Made by a program: the position numbers and the translations under genes. DNA of 64,000 bases, taken from positions 40,772-104,771 of IMG/VR virus record IMGVR_UViG_3300037070_001066, one strand, 5' to 3'. The stretch's first letter is position 1. Each line of letters begins with the position of its first letter. Shown here in pieces: positions 1 through 8,326 of this stretch. The DNA is from a virus. Below the pieces are notes generated by a model that saw only the letters and a program-made list of their open reading frames with translations, made no database searches and was not told the DNA's origin.

Positions 1-312
1 GAATTCTCACTATTTTCATTCTCTAAAAAATATCCAGCACTAAGTTTAGGAGGTTCCACTTCTGTTTTGTTAGAAGTCTATGAGGTTACTGAAGAAATTT
101 TAAAGACAATAGATTACTATGAAGGGTGTAATGACATAGATCCTTATATGAATATCTATAATAAAGCAGAGATTGAAACTCCGTTTGGTGAATGTATTAT
201 CTATATCTACAACAGGATGGTAGTAAACAAGCCGCTTATTGAATCAGGTGATTGGTTTAGATTTAAAAAAGAAGTAAGACAACGAATAGAAGAAACAAGA
301 AAAATAGTATAA
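1..312 (+). CDS. Gamma-glutamylcyclotransferase-like (AIG2/GGACT fold) protein, 5' end cut by window
   Basis: The frame is open from base 1, so the start lies outside the window; a TTG at 67 is not a credible start because the family signature begins before it. The visible part has the order typical of AIG2-like gamma-glutamylcyclotransferases: KYPALSLGGS near the front, LLEVYEV, then IDYYEG with the expected catalytic Glu, an ETPFGE segment and a closing IESGDW. Family members release 5-oxoproline from gamma-glutamyl amines or peptides, or edit isopeptide-like bonds. It lies 3 nt before an ATP-grasp ligase and heads a run of amide-forming and amide-cleaving enzymes, which suggests that it trims a gamma-glutamyl product. 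The fold assignment is fairly firm; the substrate is unknown. Confidence 0.7.
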   Translation, partial: EFSLFSFSKKYPALSLGGSTSVLLEVYEVTEEILKTIDYYEGCNDIDPYMNIYNKAEIETPFGECIIYIYNRMVVNKPLIESGDWFRFKKEVRQRIEETRKIV

Positions 313-315
313 ATC

Positions 316-1194
316 ATGGTAATAAACATTAATTCAAAAAAGAAAGTAGGAGATGTTCTATTATCAGTTGCATTAAGAACTGGTAAATATGTTCCAATGA
401 TTAGAAGCAGACATCCTTCTCATGCAGGTTTAAGAAGAGCTTTACCTAAACTTCCGTTTAGAAGTGTCATCAGACTAGGCTCTCTGACTGTATTAGAGGA
501 CGATAGCAGCAAGAAAGGGAACAGGGTGGAACTGAACAGTGCATTGGCTATAAAGAATAGCTCTAGCAAGCTTAAAATGAAGCAATGTTTTACTCAAGGA
601 GGCGTTAAAACAGCTGAATGGATATATTCTACAAGTGAGAATGATATCATAAATTGGCTGAAGGAATATCCAATTGTGGCTAAAAGCCATATGGGTTCTC
701 GCGGAAGAGGAAATACATTGTTGAAAACTGAAGCTGAAGTAAGAGCTTTTATTAGAAGCAAGGATCTTTCACATTACATTTTTGAAAAGTATTATAACTA
801 CAACAAGGAGTATAGATTGCATGTCAGTGCTGACGGTTGCTTTTATGCTTGTAGAAAAATGCTTAAGAATGAATTTAAAGATCATCCTAATGCGTGGCAA
901 AGACATGATGACAATTGTTCTTGGATACTTGAAGAGAATGAAATGTTTGACAAACCTACAAATTGGGCTAATATAATTGATCATTGCGTTAAAGCATTGA
1001 TTAGTTGTGGTCTTGATTTTGGAGCATGTGATTTGAGAGTTCAAAACAATATTGATAAAGAAGGAGTTAGAAGACTTCAACCTGACTTCATTGTTGTAGA
1101 GATTAATTCTGCGCCATCATTTGGTAAAGTTACTCTTGAAAAATACAAAGAAGTATTACCTCAACTTTTAGTTAAAAAACATGAAAATCGTTAA
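316..1194 (+). CDS. ATP-grasp peptide/amide ligase
   Basis: This 292-aa protein looks like a RimK-like ATP-grasp amidoligase. The nucleotide-binding part has KSHMGSRGRG (a glycine-rich ATP loop) followed by YIFEKYYN and KEYRLHV. The metal-binding end has D239 in CDLRV and the E262-x-N264 pair in VVEINSAPS, the usual Mg-ATP ligands. Such enzymes activate a carboxylate as acyl-phosphate and join it to an amine. ATG 316 directly follows the upstream stop, and the 3' end overlaps the next small gene by 14 nt, so translation is probably coupled. Its neighbours are other amidoligases and amidotransferases. ATP-grasp identity is likely; the substrate cannot be read from the sequence. Confidence 0.75.
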   Translation: MVININSKKKVGDVLLSVALRTGKYVPMIRSRHPSHAGLRRALPKLPFRSVIRLGSLTVLEDDSSKKGNRVELNSALAIKNSSSKLKMKQCFTQGGVKTAEWIYSTSENDIINWLKEYPIVAKSHMGSRGRGNTLLKTEAEVRAFIRSKDLSHYIFEKYYNYNKEYRLHVSADGCFYACRKMLKNEFKDHPNAWQRHDDNCSWILEENEMFDKPTNWANIIDHCVKALISCGLDFGACDLRVQNNIDKEGVRRLQPDFIVVEINSAPSFGKVTLEKYKEVLPQLLVKKHENR

Positions 1195-1402
1195 AAAAGG
1201 AGATGAACCAACTTTTGTTCCTATAACCTTATATATTACTATAGAGAGCAAAGAGGAGCAAGAGACGTTATTATCATTATTTAAAACAATAACTTCTCAT
1301 GAGTTAACAACAATTGCTTTAAAGAATACAAAAGAACATCTTAACCAAAAGGTTATTAGCACATTTATAGGAGGTTTTTATAATTCATTATTAGATAAAT
1401 AA
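1181..1402 (+). CDS. Small hypothetical protein in amidoligase cluster
   Basis: This 73-aa product has an early beta-rich stretch (FVPITLYITIES) and then helices. I do not recognise the family. Short proteins with a similar FxPITLxIES-like opening occur in other phages, but I cannot assign a function. It overlaps the ATP-grasp gene by 14 nt and ends 7 nt before the first amidotransferase-like gene, so it belongs to the same transcription unit and could be an accessory or substrate-like partner. It has no signal peptide, Cys cluster or transmembrane segment. Confidence 0.5.
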   Translation: MKIVKKGDEPTFVPITLYITIESKEEQETLLSLFKTITSHELTTIALKNTKEHLNQKVISTFIGGFYNSLLDK

Positions 1403-1409
1403 AAAAAAC

Positions 1410-2150
1410 ATGAAAAAAATAATTGGAGTTTATGCTGATGTAGCAAATGGTAGAGTTGGTCAAACAGCTCCGTATATGCAATTCTTAGGTCAATTTGGTA
1501 ATGTACGTTTAATACTACCTACTGACAATTTAAGAGAGGTTGCAAAAAGTATTGATATGTTAGTATTGCCTGGAGGTTCTGATATAAATTCTGCCAAATA
1601 TAATCAAGCGCCAGATATTATGACAGGACGTCCTAATATGCATTTTGATTATTTAGATGCTAATCTGTTGCCTTTGGTAATTGAGATGAAGAAACCTATT
1701 TTAGGTATTTGTCGAGGTATGCAAGCATTAAATGTTCACTTTGGTGGTACATTAAATCAGCATGTTATTGGTCATCACCAAGGAGACAATCGTGCTGCTA
1801 CAAAGCAAGAAATTCAATTTGAAGACGGAAAGAAACCGCATATGATTAACTCTATGCACCATCAATCTGTTAACATTTTAGGAGATGGTTTTGAAATTGT
1901 AGCTTATAGCCAATGTTATCAAGGATGTTATTCTGAAAAGAAACATGTTAGAAACTGGTATTTTGTTGATGACAAGAAGAAGAAAGAATTCTTTGAATGT
2001 ATTGTCATCATTGAGATGATTAAGCACAAAAATCTTCCTATTGTTGGAGTTCAATGGCATCCAGAGGAGTTCAATTGTAAAGTTACAGTTGATTGTATTA
2101 ACACTTTATTAAAAGAATATGAAGAAAAAGTTAGCAGTCCTAGTAAATGA
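1410..2150 (+). CDS. C26 / class-I glutamine amidotransferase-type gamma-glutamyl hydrolase (copy 1)
   Basis: This 246-aa protein has the class-I glutamine amidotransferase / peptidase C26 layout. An LPGGSDIN segment forms the oxyanion region, the nucleophile C101 sits in the elbow GICRGMQ, and His-Pro-Glu in VQWHPEEF completes the triad. The GGSD[IV][NDP] signature points to the gamma-glutamyl hydrolase (PuuD-like) branch, which cleaves gamma-Glu amides, rather than a synthetase-bound glutaminase. The triad appears intact. The 3' end overlaps the next, homologous gene by 32 nt, so the pair looks like a tandem duplication that has diverged. Within the cluster it probably supplies ammonia or removes gamma-glutamyl groups. 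The family is confident; the exact reaction is inferred. Confidence 0.8.
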   Translation: MKKIIGVYADVANGRVGQTAPYMQFLGQFGNVRLILPTDNLREVAKSIDMLVLPGGSDINSAKYNQAPDIMTGRPNMHFDYLDANLLPLVIEMKKPILGICRGMQALNVHFGGTLNQHVIGHHQGDNRAATKQEIQFEDGKKPHMINSMHHQSVNILGDGFEIVAYSQCYQGCYSEKKHVRNWYFVDDKKKKEFFECIVIIEMIKHKNLPIVGVQWHPEEFNCKVTVDCINTLLKEYEEKVSSPSK

Positions 2151-2799
2151 TTCAGCAGATTATGAATCTTATGTTGCGTTCCTTAAACTAAAATATGATA
2201 TTGAGCTTGTAAAGCTTTCTTCTATTGCAAAGAAAGAAACGATTCCTGAGATTGATTTAATGTTGTTTACTGGAGGAGAAGATGTTGATCCAGCTTATTA
2301 CAATGAGAAACCTGGAAAAAGAACATTCTATAATCCTTCAAGAGACAATGATGAATCTAAAATGTTTAGAATGCTAAATCAAAAGATTCCAAAACTTGGA
2401 ATTTGTAGAGGAAGTCAATTCTTAACTGTAATGAGTGGTGGTAAATTAATACAACATGTGGAAAATCATGGTATTGGTGGAACTCATTCAATTACATTTG
2501 ATTATATTCATAATCATAAAATGCAGATTACGTCAACGCATCACCAAATGATGTATCCTTTTGATTTATCAAAGAAAGAATATATACTTTGTGCTTATGC
2601 AACCAACTATTTAAGTCCTATATACTTAAATGGTAATGACAGAAACATTGAAGTGCCTGAAGAATTCTTGGAGCCAGAGATTGTATTCTATCCTAGAAGT
2701 AATTCTTTAGCAATTCAAGGTCATCCTGAATCTGGTATTATGTCAGATGATGGAAAAATGTTTATATTGAACTATATAGACAATGTATTAAAGCTTTAA
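2119..2799 (+). CDS. C26 / class-I glutamine amidotransferase-type hydrolase (copy 2)
   Basis: This 226-aa paralogue follows copy 1 and overlaps it by 32 nt. It keeps the same landmarks: TGGEDVDPAYY, the nucleophile C96 in GICRGSQ, and His-Pro-Glu in QGHPESG. All three triad positions are therefore present. The two copies differ clearly outside the motifs and may act on different substrates or form a heteromer. A start at ATG 2119 fits the family because the strand KKLAVLVND begins immediately after it. After the stop there are 25 nt to the next gene with no terminator, so it is co-transcribed with the following ligase gene. Confidence 0.8.
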   Translation: MKKKLAVLVNDSADYESYVAFLKLKYDIELVKLSSIAKKETIPEIDLMLFTGGEDVDPAYYNEKPGKRTFYNPSRDNDESKMFRMLNQKIPKLGICRGSQFLTVMSGGKLIQHVENHGIGGTHSITFDYIHNHKMQITSTHHQMMYPFDLSKKEYILCAYATNYLSPIYLNGNDRNIEVPEEFLEPEIVFYPRSNSLAIQGHPESGIMSDDGKMFILNYIDNVLKL

Positions 2800-2824
2800 C
2801 ATTAAACCTTTAAATTATAAAAAC

Positions 2825-3643
2825 ATGGAAAAAATTGTAGAAAACAAGCATGGAGTTACCTTAGGTAGTGATCCTGAGATTTTTATATGTAATGCTGAAG
2901 AGATCGTCTCAGCAGAAGGTTTAACAGGTGGAACGAAACACGATCCCGTTCCAATTAGCGAGGAAGGACATATGATTCAAGAAGATGGTATTGCTCTCGA
3001 GTATAACATACCAGCTTGCTCCACAGTAGAGGAGTTTATTGCTCATCATGAATTTGTTCAAGACTATTTTAAAGTTTTAATCGCCGCTCATGGTTATGAG
3101 TTTAGCAAAGAAAGAAGTGCGGATATTAATCCAATCTTCTTGCAAACTGAGCAAGCTCAAACATTTGGGTGTGAACCTGATTATAACGTTTATACTAGAA
3201 GCGAGAACGAAGCTCCTGAATCAGGACAGAATTTAAGATGTGTTGGAGGTCATATTCACATTGGATATCCAGATCCAGACCAAGACGTTACTGAGAAAAT
3301 TGTAATGATGTTTGACATGTTTGCAACCTTGCCATCTCTATTTAAAGACAATGATACGCGTCGTAGAGAATTGTATGGTAAAGCCGGTAGTTTTAGGTTT
3401 AAGATTTTTGGATTAGAATGTAGAGCATTGTCTAACTTTTGGATTCATACAAGAGAAGACATGACTTGGGTATGGAATCAAACAATGAGAGCTGTTAATT
3501 GTGTTCTTGACGGAGAGTCTGATGCTTTAATTGAAAAGTATTCTTCTGATGTTAGAAATGCAATTAATACTGCTGATTTAAAATTAGCAGCTGAATTGAT
3601 GATCATGATTGATCATGAAGTACAAAAAGAAGTGGTAGAATAG
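2825..3643 (+). CDS. phiEco32-type COOH-NH2 ligase (type 2 amidoligase, glutamine-synthetase-like fold)
   Basis: This 272-aa protein matches the family described from phage phiEco32 (COOH-NH2 ligase type 2). Supporting features are LGSDPEIF near the N-terminus, the DGIALEYNIPA strand carrying metal-binding acidic residues, and CVGGHIHIGYP with H143 and H145. These glutamine-synthetase-fold enzymes are predicted to form an amide between a carboxylate and an amine using ATP. The natural substrate is not established for any phage as far as I know. It lies between two hydrolase-type amidotransferase genes and a class-II amidotransferase, the kind of neighbourhood reported for this family. The family call is firm. 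Confidence 0.82.
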   Translation: MEKIVENKHGVTLGSDPEIFICNAEEIVSAEGLTGGTKHDPVPISEEGHMIQEDGIALEYNIPACSTVEEFIAHHEFVQDYFKVLIAAHGYEFSKERSADINPIFLQTEQAQTFGCEPDYNVYTRSENEAPESGQNLRCVGGHIHIGYPDPDQDVTEKIVMMFDMFATLPSLFKDNDTRRRELYGKAGSFRFKIFGLECRALSNFWIHTREDMTWVWNQTMRAVNCVLDGESDALIEKYSSDVRNAINTADLKLAAELMIMIDHEVQKEVVE

Positions 3644-3664
3644 ACAAACAAACAAGACTAAATA

Positions 3665-5632
3665 ATGGAAATAAAAATTTTATTACTACTATTATTAGCA
3701 CATTATATACTCTTCTTTCTATTTAGAGGGAAGGGTGATGTGCTCGCTTGCGGTATATTTGGATGGTCTGGAAGCAGAACTACAAGATTTAACAAGCAAA
3801 AATTTGATATTCTAGGACTTTTTAACAATTCAAGAGGTGGAGATTCATGTGGAGTGTCTACAGATGGAGAAATCTATTATGGTACACTTTTAAACAAAAG
3901 TTATGATGACTTTGTTGTTAACAAGAATTATCTTTCTCCTGTAAGAATTCCTGTTGTTATTGGACATTCTCGTAAAGCAAGTGTTGGAGCTGTAAGTGAA
4001 ACAAATGCTCATCCATTTGGATTTGGAGATTTAGGAGAAGGTCATGCTTTTATTGGGTGTCATAATGGTACTTTAAGCAATTATGAGGAACTTGGTAAAA
4101 AATATGAAGTCGAAACTTCTGTCTACAGTGAAAGAAATATGTTCCTAAGGACTAAAGTAGATTCTGAAATACTATTGGAGATACTATATAAAACTAAAGA
4201 TACGGAAGTATTACAAGAATATATAGGAGGAGCTGCTTTATTATTCCAAAATTTAGAAGAACCTAACACATTATTTGCATTTCATGGAGCTTCTAAAAAA
4301 GAAGTTGGAGATAGAGGTGAAACTTTATACGAAGAAAGACCTTTATATTACTATCAAGAAGCAAAAGATTCAGTTTACATTTCTTCAATAGAAGAAGCTT
4401 TAATATTCATAGGTGGAGAAAAAGACAAAACTGTTTTTGAATTTGATCACAATCTTTTGTACAAAATCAAAGATGGAAATGTTGATAAAGCTGTAACTTA
4501 TGAAGTGGACAGGAGAGGAGCTGGCCAAAAGAAACCCTATGGGGGTGCGGGTTTTTGCATGGGTGGGACGGCTACTGGGACTAATACTGCCAGAAACCAC
4601 GGTCCTGCCAAAAGGGGAAAGCGAAAAGAAAGAAGTAAATCTAGACGGTTCAAACAAATAGCAAATGTCGCAAATATATACGATGAAACTGTTATTGAGG
4701 GAGACTTTAAATCTGCAATATATTATAACAAATTAAGATATTGGAGAAATGGTCACTTAATAGATGGTGTTTTCACATATATTAAAGGATTTGGTTTGTA
4801 TAAGATCGGAGATCAAGCTTCTGATTCAAATAATAAATTGTATCAATTGATGGGAGAACACTTTAGTCTTGAAGATGGTATGTTTTTAGATACTGTTTAT
4901 TTAGAACAAAGACTCGCTCTTGATGAAACTATATTTGTACCATTTGAATTTAGTACAAAGGAACCACCTGTATTCTTCTTTCATAATGGAATCATGCTAG
5001 AAACAATGCATGACTTTGCTGCATTAAATGGAGAGTATGCAAGTAAATTTTCCTTTGAACATTTATCGCAAATGTCTAAATACCCTATCTGTAGAATGCG
5101 CAAGAATCGGCCAGACAATAACAGACAAGAAATACTTTATAATGGTCAGCCTTATACCAATAATTTTATACCTTTGCAATGTAATAATTGCTACAATATT
5201 GAAAATGGTAATTTAATCAATATAGATAGGTTAGAAGAAATTGTTGTGAAAGAAGCTGAAATTTGTTGTTCTGTTAAGATTCCTTCTACTAATGAGGTGA
5301 TACAGTTGCCCATGGAATTTGATGCTCCAATTATGGGGCCGAATAGTTTGATCAATGCATATCATCCTGCTAGACCAACTGTTGAATTTCTGGATGAAGA
5401 TCCTCCTATTGAAGATTATTTCCAAAAAAAGGGAGATGATGAAAAGGTTTTGAGCATCATTAATAAGCACATTATGCCAGTTTACACACAATTGCAAACT
5501 TGTAATGAGGATCTTAAAAATGAAGAAGATGAAACTATTCAAGAGCTTATTGACTTAAACAAGGATTACTTATTGAGTGTTGACTGTATTGTTGAATCAA
5601 AATCCAAAGAAAATGAAGGAGAAGCTAGTTAA
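3665..5632 (+). CDS. Class-II glutamine amidotransferase domain protein with hydrophobic N-terminal extension
   Basis: This 655-aa protein has a class-II (Ntn-type) glutamine amidotransferase domain at about residues 29-275, seen in ACGIFGW with C29, RGGDSCGVS, GHSRKAS, NAHPF and CHNGTLSN. The class-II nucleophile is normally the mature N-terminal Cys, but here 28 residues precede it, including a Leu-rich membrane-like run at residues 5-21. They may be a removable propeptide or membrane anchor, or the true start may be GTG at 3740. A Gly/basic linker (about 290-330) leads to a C-terminal region of about 320 aa that I do not recognise. The domain releases ammonia from glutamine, probably for the neighbouring ligases. 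The last 20 nt overlap the next gene. Confidence 0.78.
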   Translation: MEIKILLLLLLAHYILFFLFRGKGDVLACGIFGWSGSRTTRFNKQKFDILGLFNNSRGGDSCGVSTDGEIYYGTLLNKSYDDFVVNKNYLSPVRIPVVIGHSRKASVGAVSETNAHPFGFGDLGEGHAFIGCHNGTLSNYEELGKKYEVETSVYSERNMFLRTKVDSEILLEILYKTKDTEVLQEYIGGAALLFQNLEEPNTLFAFHGASKKEVGDRGETLYEERPLYYYQEAKDSVYISSIEEALIFIGGEKDKTVFEFDHNLLYKIKDGNVDKAVTYEVDRRGAGQKKPYGGAGFCMGGTATGTNTARNHGPAKRGKRKERSKSRRFKQIANVANIYDETVIEGDFKSAIYYNKLRYWRNGHLIDGVFTYIKGFGLYKIGDQASDSNNKLYQLMGEHFSLEDGMFLDTVYLEQRLALDETIFVPFEFSTKEPPVFFFHNGIMLETMHDFAALNGEYASKFSFEHLSQMSKYPICRMRKNRPDNNRQEILYNGQPYTNNFIPLQCNNCYNIENGNLINIDRLEEIVVKEAEICCSVKIPSTNEVIQLPMEFDAPIMGPNSLINAYHPARPTVEFLDEDPPIEDYFQKKGDDEKVLSIINKHIMPVYTQLQTCNEDLKNEEDETIQELIDLNKDYLLSVDCIVESKSKENEGEAS

Positions 5633-7625
5633 AACAATTAAAGGAGAAGATCGTAATGAGAAAGACTGTAGACTTATTGATGGACAATACTATTATATAG
5701 GGGACATCCATAGAGAAAACTCTGGAGATATATATCTAATTAACAATAGATATATAAGAGCGTCTACTGAAAGAATCGTATTCGATCATTTTGAAGGTGA
5801 GTATAAGTTGAAAAATAGCAGTTTAACTCATGGTATAATTGATATTGAAGACGGAACTCCTGTATTTGGTTATTTCTCTAAAAATGATCTTTATAACGTA
5901 AAGGTTATAGTTAAGGATTTGAGCGAAAGAGTTGCAATTTCAGCAAATGTACTTGGATATGAATTCAGAGAAAGAAGATCTGATGGAGTGTTCTATCACA
6001 TTTCCCTTTTAGATGCTAATAAGTTTAACCTGCTTAGAGGTATTTCAAGAGAAATAAAAGAAAGCTTTCCTTATGATTCTAAAGGGTCTATTGCTAAAAT
6101 TACAAAAACATTTGAGTCTAATTACAAACCTGTTATTTGTAGAAATGCAGAAATTGTAGGTAAAACTTTAAAGGATTATACATTTGGATTAGAGTTTGAA
6201 ACATGTGCTGGAATAATACCTAATAATAAATTAGTATACTTGCCATTAATACCATTGAGAGATGGTTCAATTAGCGGTATAGAATATGCTACAATTCCAT
6301 TAAAAGGTCCAGTAGGAGTTCAAGCATTAATTGATTCTGTAGATGAATTGAAAAGAAGAACATCCTATAGTGATGAATGCTCTTTACATATACATGTTGG
6401 TGGTATGCCAAGAACGACTGAGTATATATTAGCATTCTACAAGACTATATCATTGTTGCAAAATGACATATTTTCAATGTTCCCGCTTTACAAGAAATAT
6501 AATTTTGGCGTTAAACGTAAAAACTATAGCGCGCCATTTCCATTTGAAGAGATTAACTTTAGAATGGATCCGATCATAAATTATAATGATAAAAAGCAGG
6601 TTAATAAGAATTTTGATCATTTGTTCACATATTTATCTGGAGGTGTAACTTTCGCAGAATATGGTAATGATTTAAGTCAAGTACTTGTACATCCTCAAGA
6701 TCCTCAAGGAGCTGCTAAATGGAATATTAAGCATAGATATTCTTTTGTAAACTTAATTCCTTTAATATTTGGAAATCATCAAACTATTGAATTTAGAATT
6801 CATACACCAACGTATGATATAAATAAAATATTGGATTTCTTGATGTTGAATATTTATATAATTGATTATGTTAACATAAACTATAAATTGATTCTTGCAG
6901 GCAAAGATACTTTATCTATCATGAGACCAAGCTTGCAGTTTATGTTAAATGATTATGTAAATAACATTGAAGGAAGTAGTAGAAAAACTATATTTAATGA
7001 GTTAAATCGTTATATTAGTGAAAGAAAACATGCTTCTGAAGACATTGCAAGAACAAAAGGTGTTGTTTACCAAGAAGAAGACTTAAGACTTCCTAAAGGT
7101 TTAGGATTTAATACCTACAAATACCATAGATCAAATGGATCTTATTTTTCAGCTTCATATCTTGAAGATATTCTATACGAAAGTAGTCTGAGTAGCTTTG
7201 ACAGCCCTTTTGCTGAGGCTTCTATTAAATTCGAAGATGTAAATCCTTCTGCTAAATTAAAACTTCGCAGTGATGTTGGAGTTTCTCCTAAAAGGAGGCC
7301 AAGAGATTTAGCTAGAGAGAAAGAAGTTTTAGAATCTTCAAGAAAAGCTCTTGAACAGATACAAGCATCTGAAAAAGAACGTTTAGATAAGGGGTTAGGT
7401 GGAGGTTTATATGAGCAAATGAGACAAGCTGCTGAAATTAGATATTCTCTTAAAGACAATGGAACTAGGCCTGTAATTTCAGATCCTGGAACTTTATCTG
7501 GACTTGGTGTATCTACTTTTGGAACTAGCGGCTCTGTTCAAGTTAAAGAAAGTTCTTATGATTGGACTCTTAAGGCTTCTAAGTCTAATGATGATTGGGA
7601 AGAATCTATACATAAACCAGAATAG
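5613..7625 (+). CDS. Amidoligase_2-type putative amidoligase
   Basis: The start is taken as ATG 5613 (670 aa), 20 nt inside the upstream gene, because the TTG at 5577 adds only low-complexity residues. The core at about residues 185-420 has the Amidoligase_2 hallmarks: YTFGLEFET with E194 and E196, a second acidic strand in SGIEYATIP, SLHIHVGG with H259 and H261, and FRIHTPTYD. This is the glutamine-synthetase-like fold of predicted carboxylate-amine ligases. The first 180 residues are a separate beta-rich region; the last 150 are low-complexity, charged and Ser-rich, so probably flexible. It closes the cluster and is followed after 2 nt by the glycosylase-like gene. The substrate is unknown. 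Confidence 0.78.
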   Translation: MKEKLVKTIKGEDRNEKDCRLIDGQYYYIGDIHRENSGDIYLINNRYIRASTERIVFDHFEGEYKLKNSSLTHGIIDIEDGTPVFGYFSKNDLYNVKVIVKDLSERVAISANVLGYEFRERRSDGVFYHISLLDANKFNLLRGISREIKESFPYDSKGSIAKITKTFESNYKPVICRNAEIVGKTLKDYTFGLEFETCAGIIPNNKLVYLPLIPLRDGSISGIEYATIPLKGPVGVQALIDSVDELKRRTSYSDECSLHIHVGGMPRTTEYILAFYKTISLLQNDIFSMFPLYKKYNFGVKRKNYSAPFPFEEINFRMDPIINYNDKKQVNKNFDHLFTYLSGGVTFAEYGNDLSQVLVHPQDPQGAAKWNIKHRYSFVNLIPLIFGNHQTIEFRIHTPTYDINKILDFLMLNIYIIDYVNINYKLILAGKDTLSIMRPSLQFMLNDYVNNIEGSSRKTIFNELNRYISERKHASEDIARTKGVVYQEEDLRLPKGLGFNTYKYHRSNGSYFSASYLEDILYESSLSSFDSPFAEASIKFEDVNPSAKLKLRSDVGVSPKRRPRDLAREKEVLESSRKALEQIQASEKERLDKGLGGGLYEQMRQAAEIRYSLKDNGTRPVISDPGTLSGLGVSTFGTSGSVQVKESSYDWTLKASKSNDDWEESIHKPE

Positions 7626-7627
7626 AC

Positions 7628-8326
7628 ATGAAGGTAATCTATTACAAAGAAGATAGTAGCTTTAATTTGGCTGTTGATTATGGTAAAATGATTGGTAATG
7701 GTTGGTCTAGAAGATTGAAAGAATATCTTCACAGTAAGGATATGCAAGATACTATGTATGAAGTTTCTAAATTATACACTAACAAGCATTTAGCTATGTT
7801 TCCTGCAAAGGATCAAATTTTCGCTTCATTAGGTAAAATGGATCTTACTGAGATTAATGTTGCCATAATAAATTGTAATCCTACGTTTAATTATAGAAGT
7901 AATGGCGTTGCCTTTTCTAATACATCTAAGCACAGAGGAGATATCGACCTTCAATTGTCTAACTTATTTGATAAGATAAACATCTATGAAAGAAGAACAT
8001 CTTCTGCTGAGGATTACACTTTAGACCATTGGATAGAACAAAGTGTGTTTTTATTCAATGTATCATTAACTGGATTCACTAGTTATAACCAACGTTCTTT
8101 ATGGTTTGGATTCTCAAGAGCTGTTATTGAGACCATTAGTAGATGTAGGCAAGGATTAGTTTTCTTATTTATAGGTACAGAAGAACAATGCAAGCTTTAC
8201 AGCGAAAAAGTCGACCAACGAAAACATACGATTTTAAGACACGATACACTTAGCTATGACGCGCTAAATGAAGTCAACCTTGAAATCGATAGTATAGATG
8301 GTAAAGATTATAGAATTAAATGGTGA
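7628..8326 (+). CDS. Divergent uracil-DNA glycosylase-like protein with altered catalytic motifs
   Basis: This 232-aa protein follows the order of family-1 uracil-DNA glycosylases. VAIINCNPTF then NGVAFS corresponds to the GQDPYH water-activating loop and the uracil pocket. LDHWIEQSVFLFNVSLT corresponds to the helix and strand ending in LLNxxLT. GLVFLFIGTEEQCK matches the VFxLWGxxAxxK strand, and HTILRHDTLS sits where HPSP is expected. The catalytic Asp is replaced by N84 and the HPSP loop is not conserved, so normal uracil excision is doubtful. It might bind DNA without cutting, act on another base, or inhibit host repair. The fold assignment is inference from motif order; crAss-like phages are known to carry such genes. 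Confidence 0.6.
   Translation: MKVIYYKEDSSFNLAVDYGKMIGNGWSRRLKEYLHSKDMQDTMYEVSKLYTNKHLAMFPAKDQIFASLGKMDLTEINVAIINCNPTFNYRSNGVAFSNTSKHRGDIDLQLSNLFDKINIYERRTSSAEDYTLDHWIEQSVFLFNVSLTGFTSYNQRSLWFGFSRAVIETISRCRQGLVFLFIGTEEQCKLYSEKVDQRKHTILRHDTLSYDALNEVNLEIDSIDGKDYRIKW

Noticed and set aside
5577-5612. TTG start for the Amidoligase_2 gene.
   Set aside because: The extension adds twelve poorly conserved-looking residues and increases the overlap; ATG 5613 is more natural.
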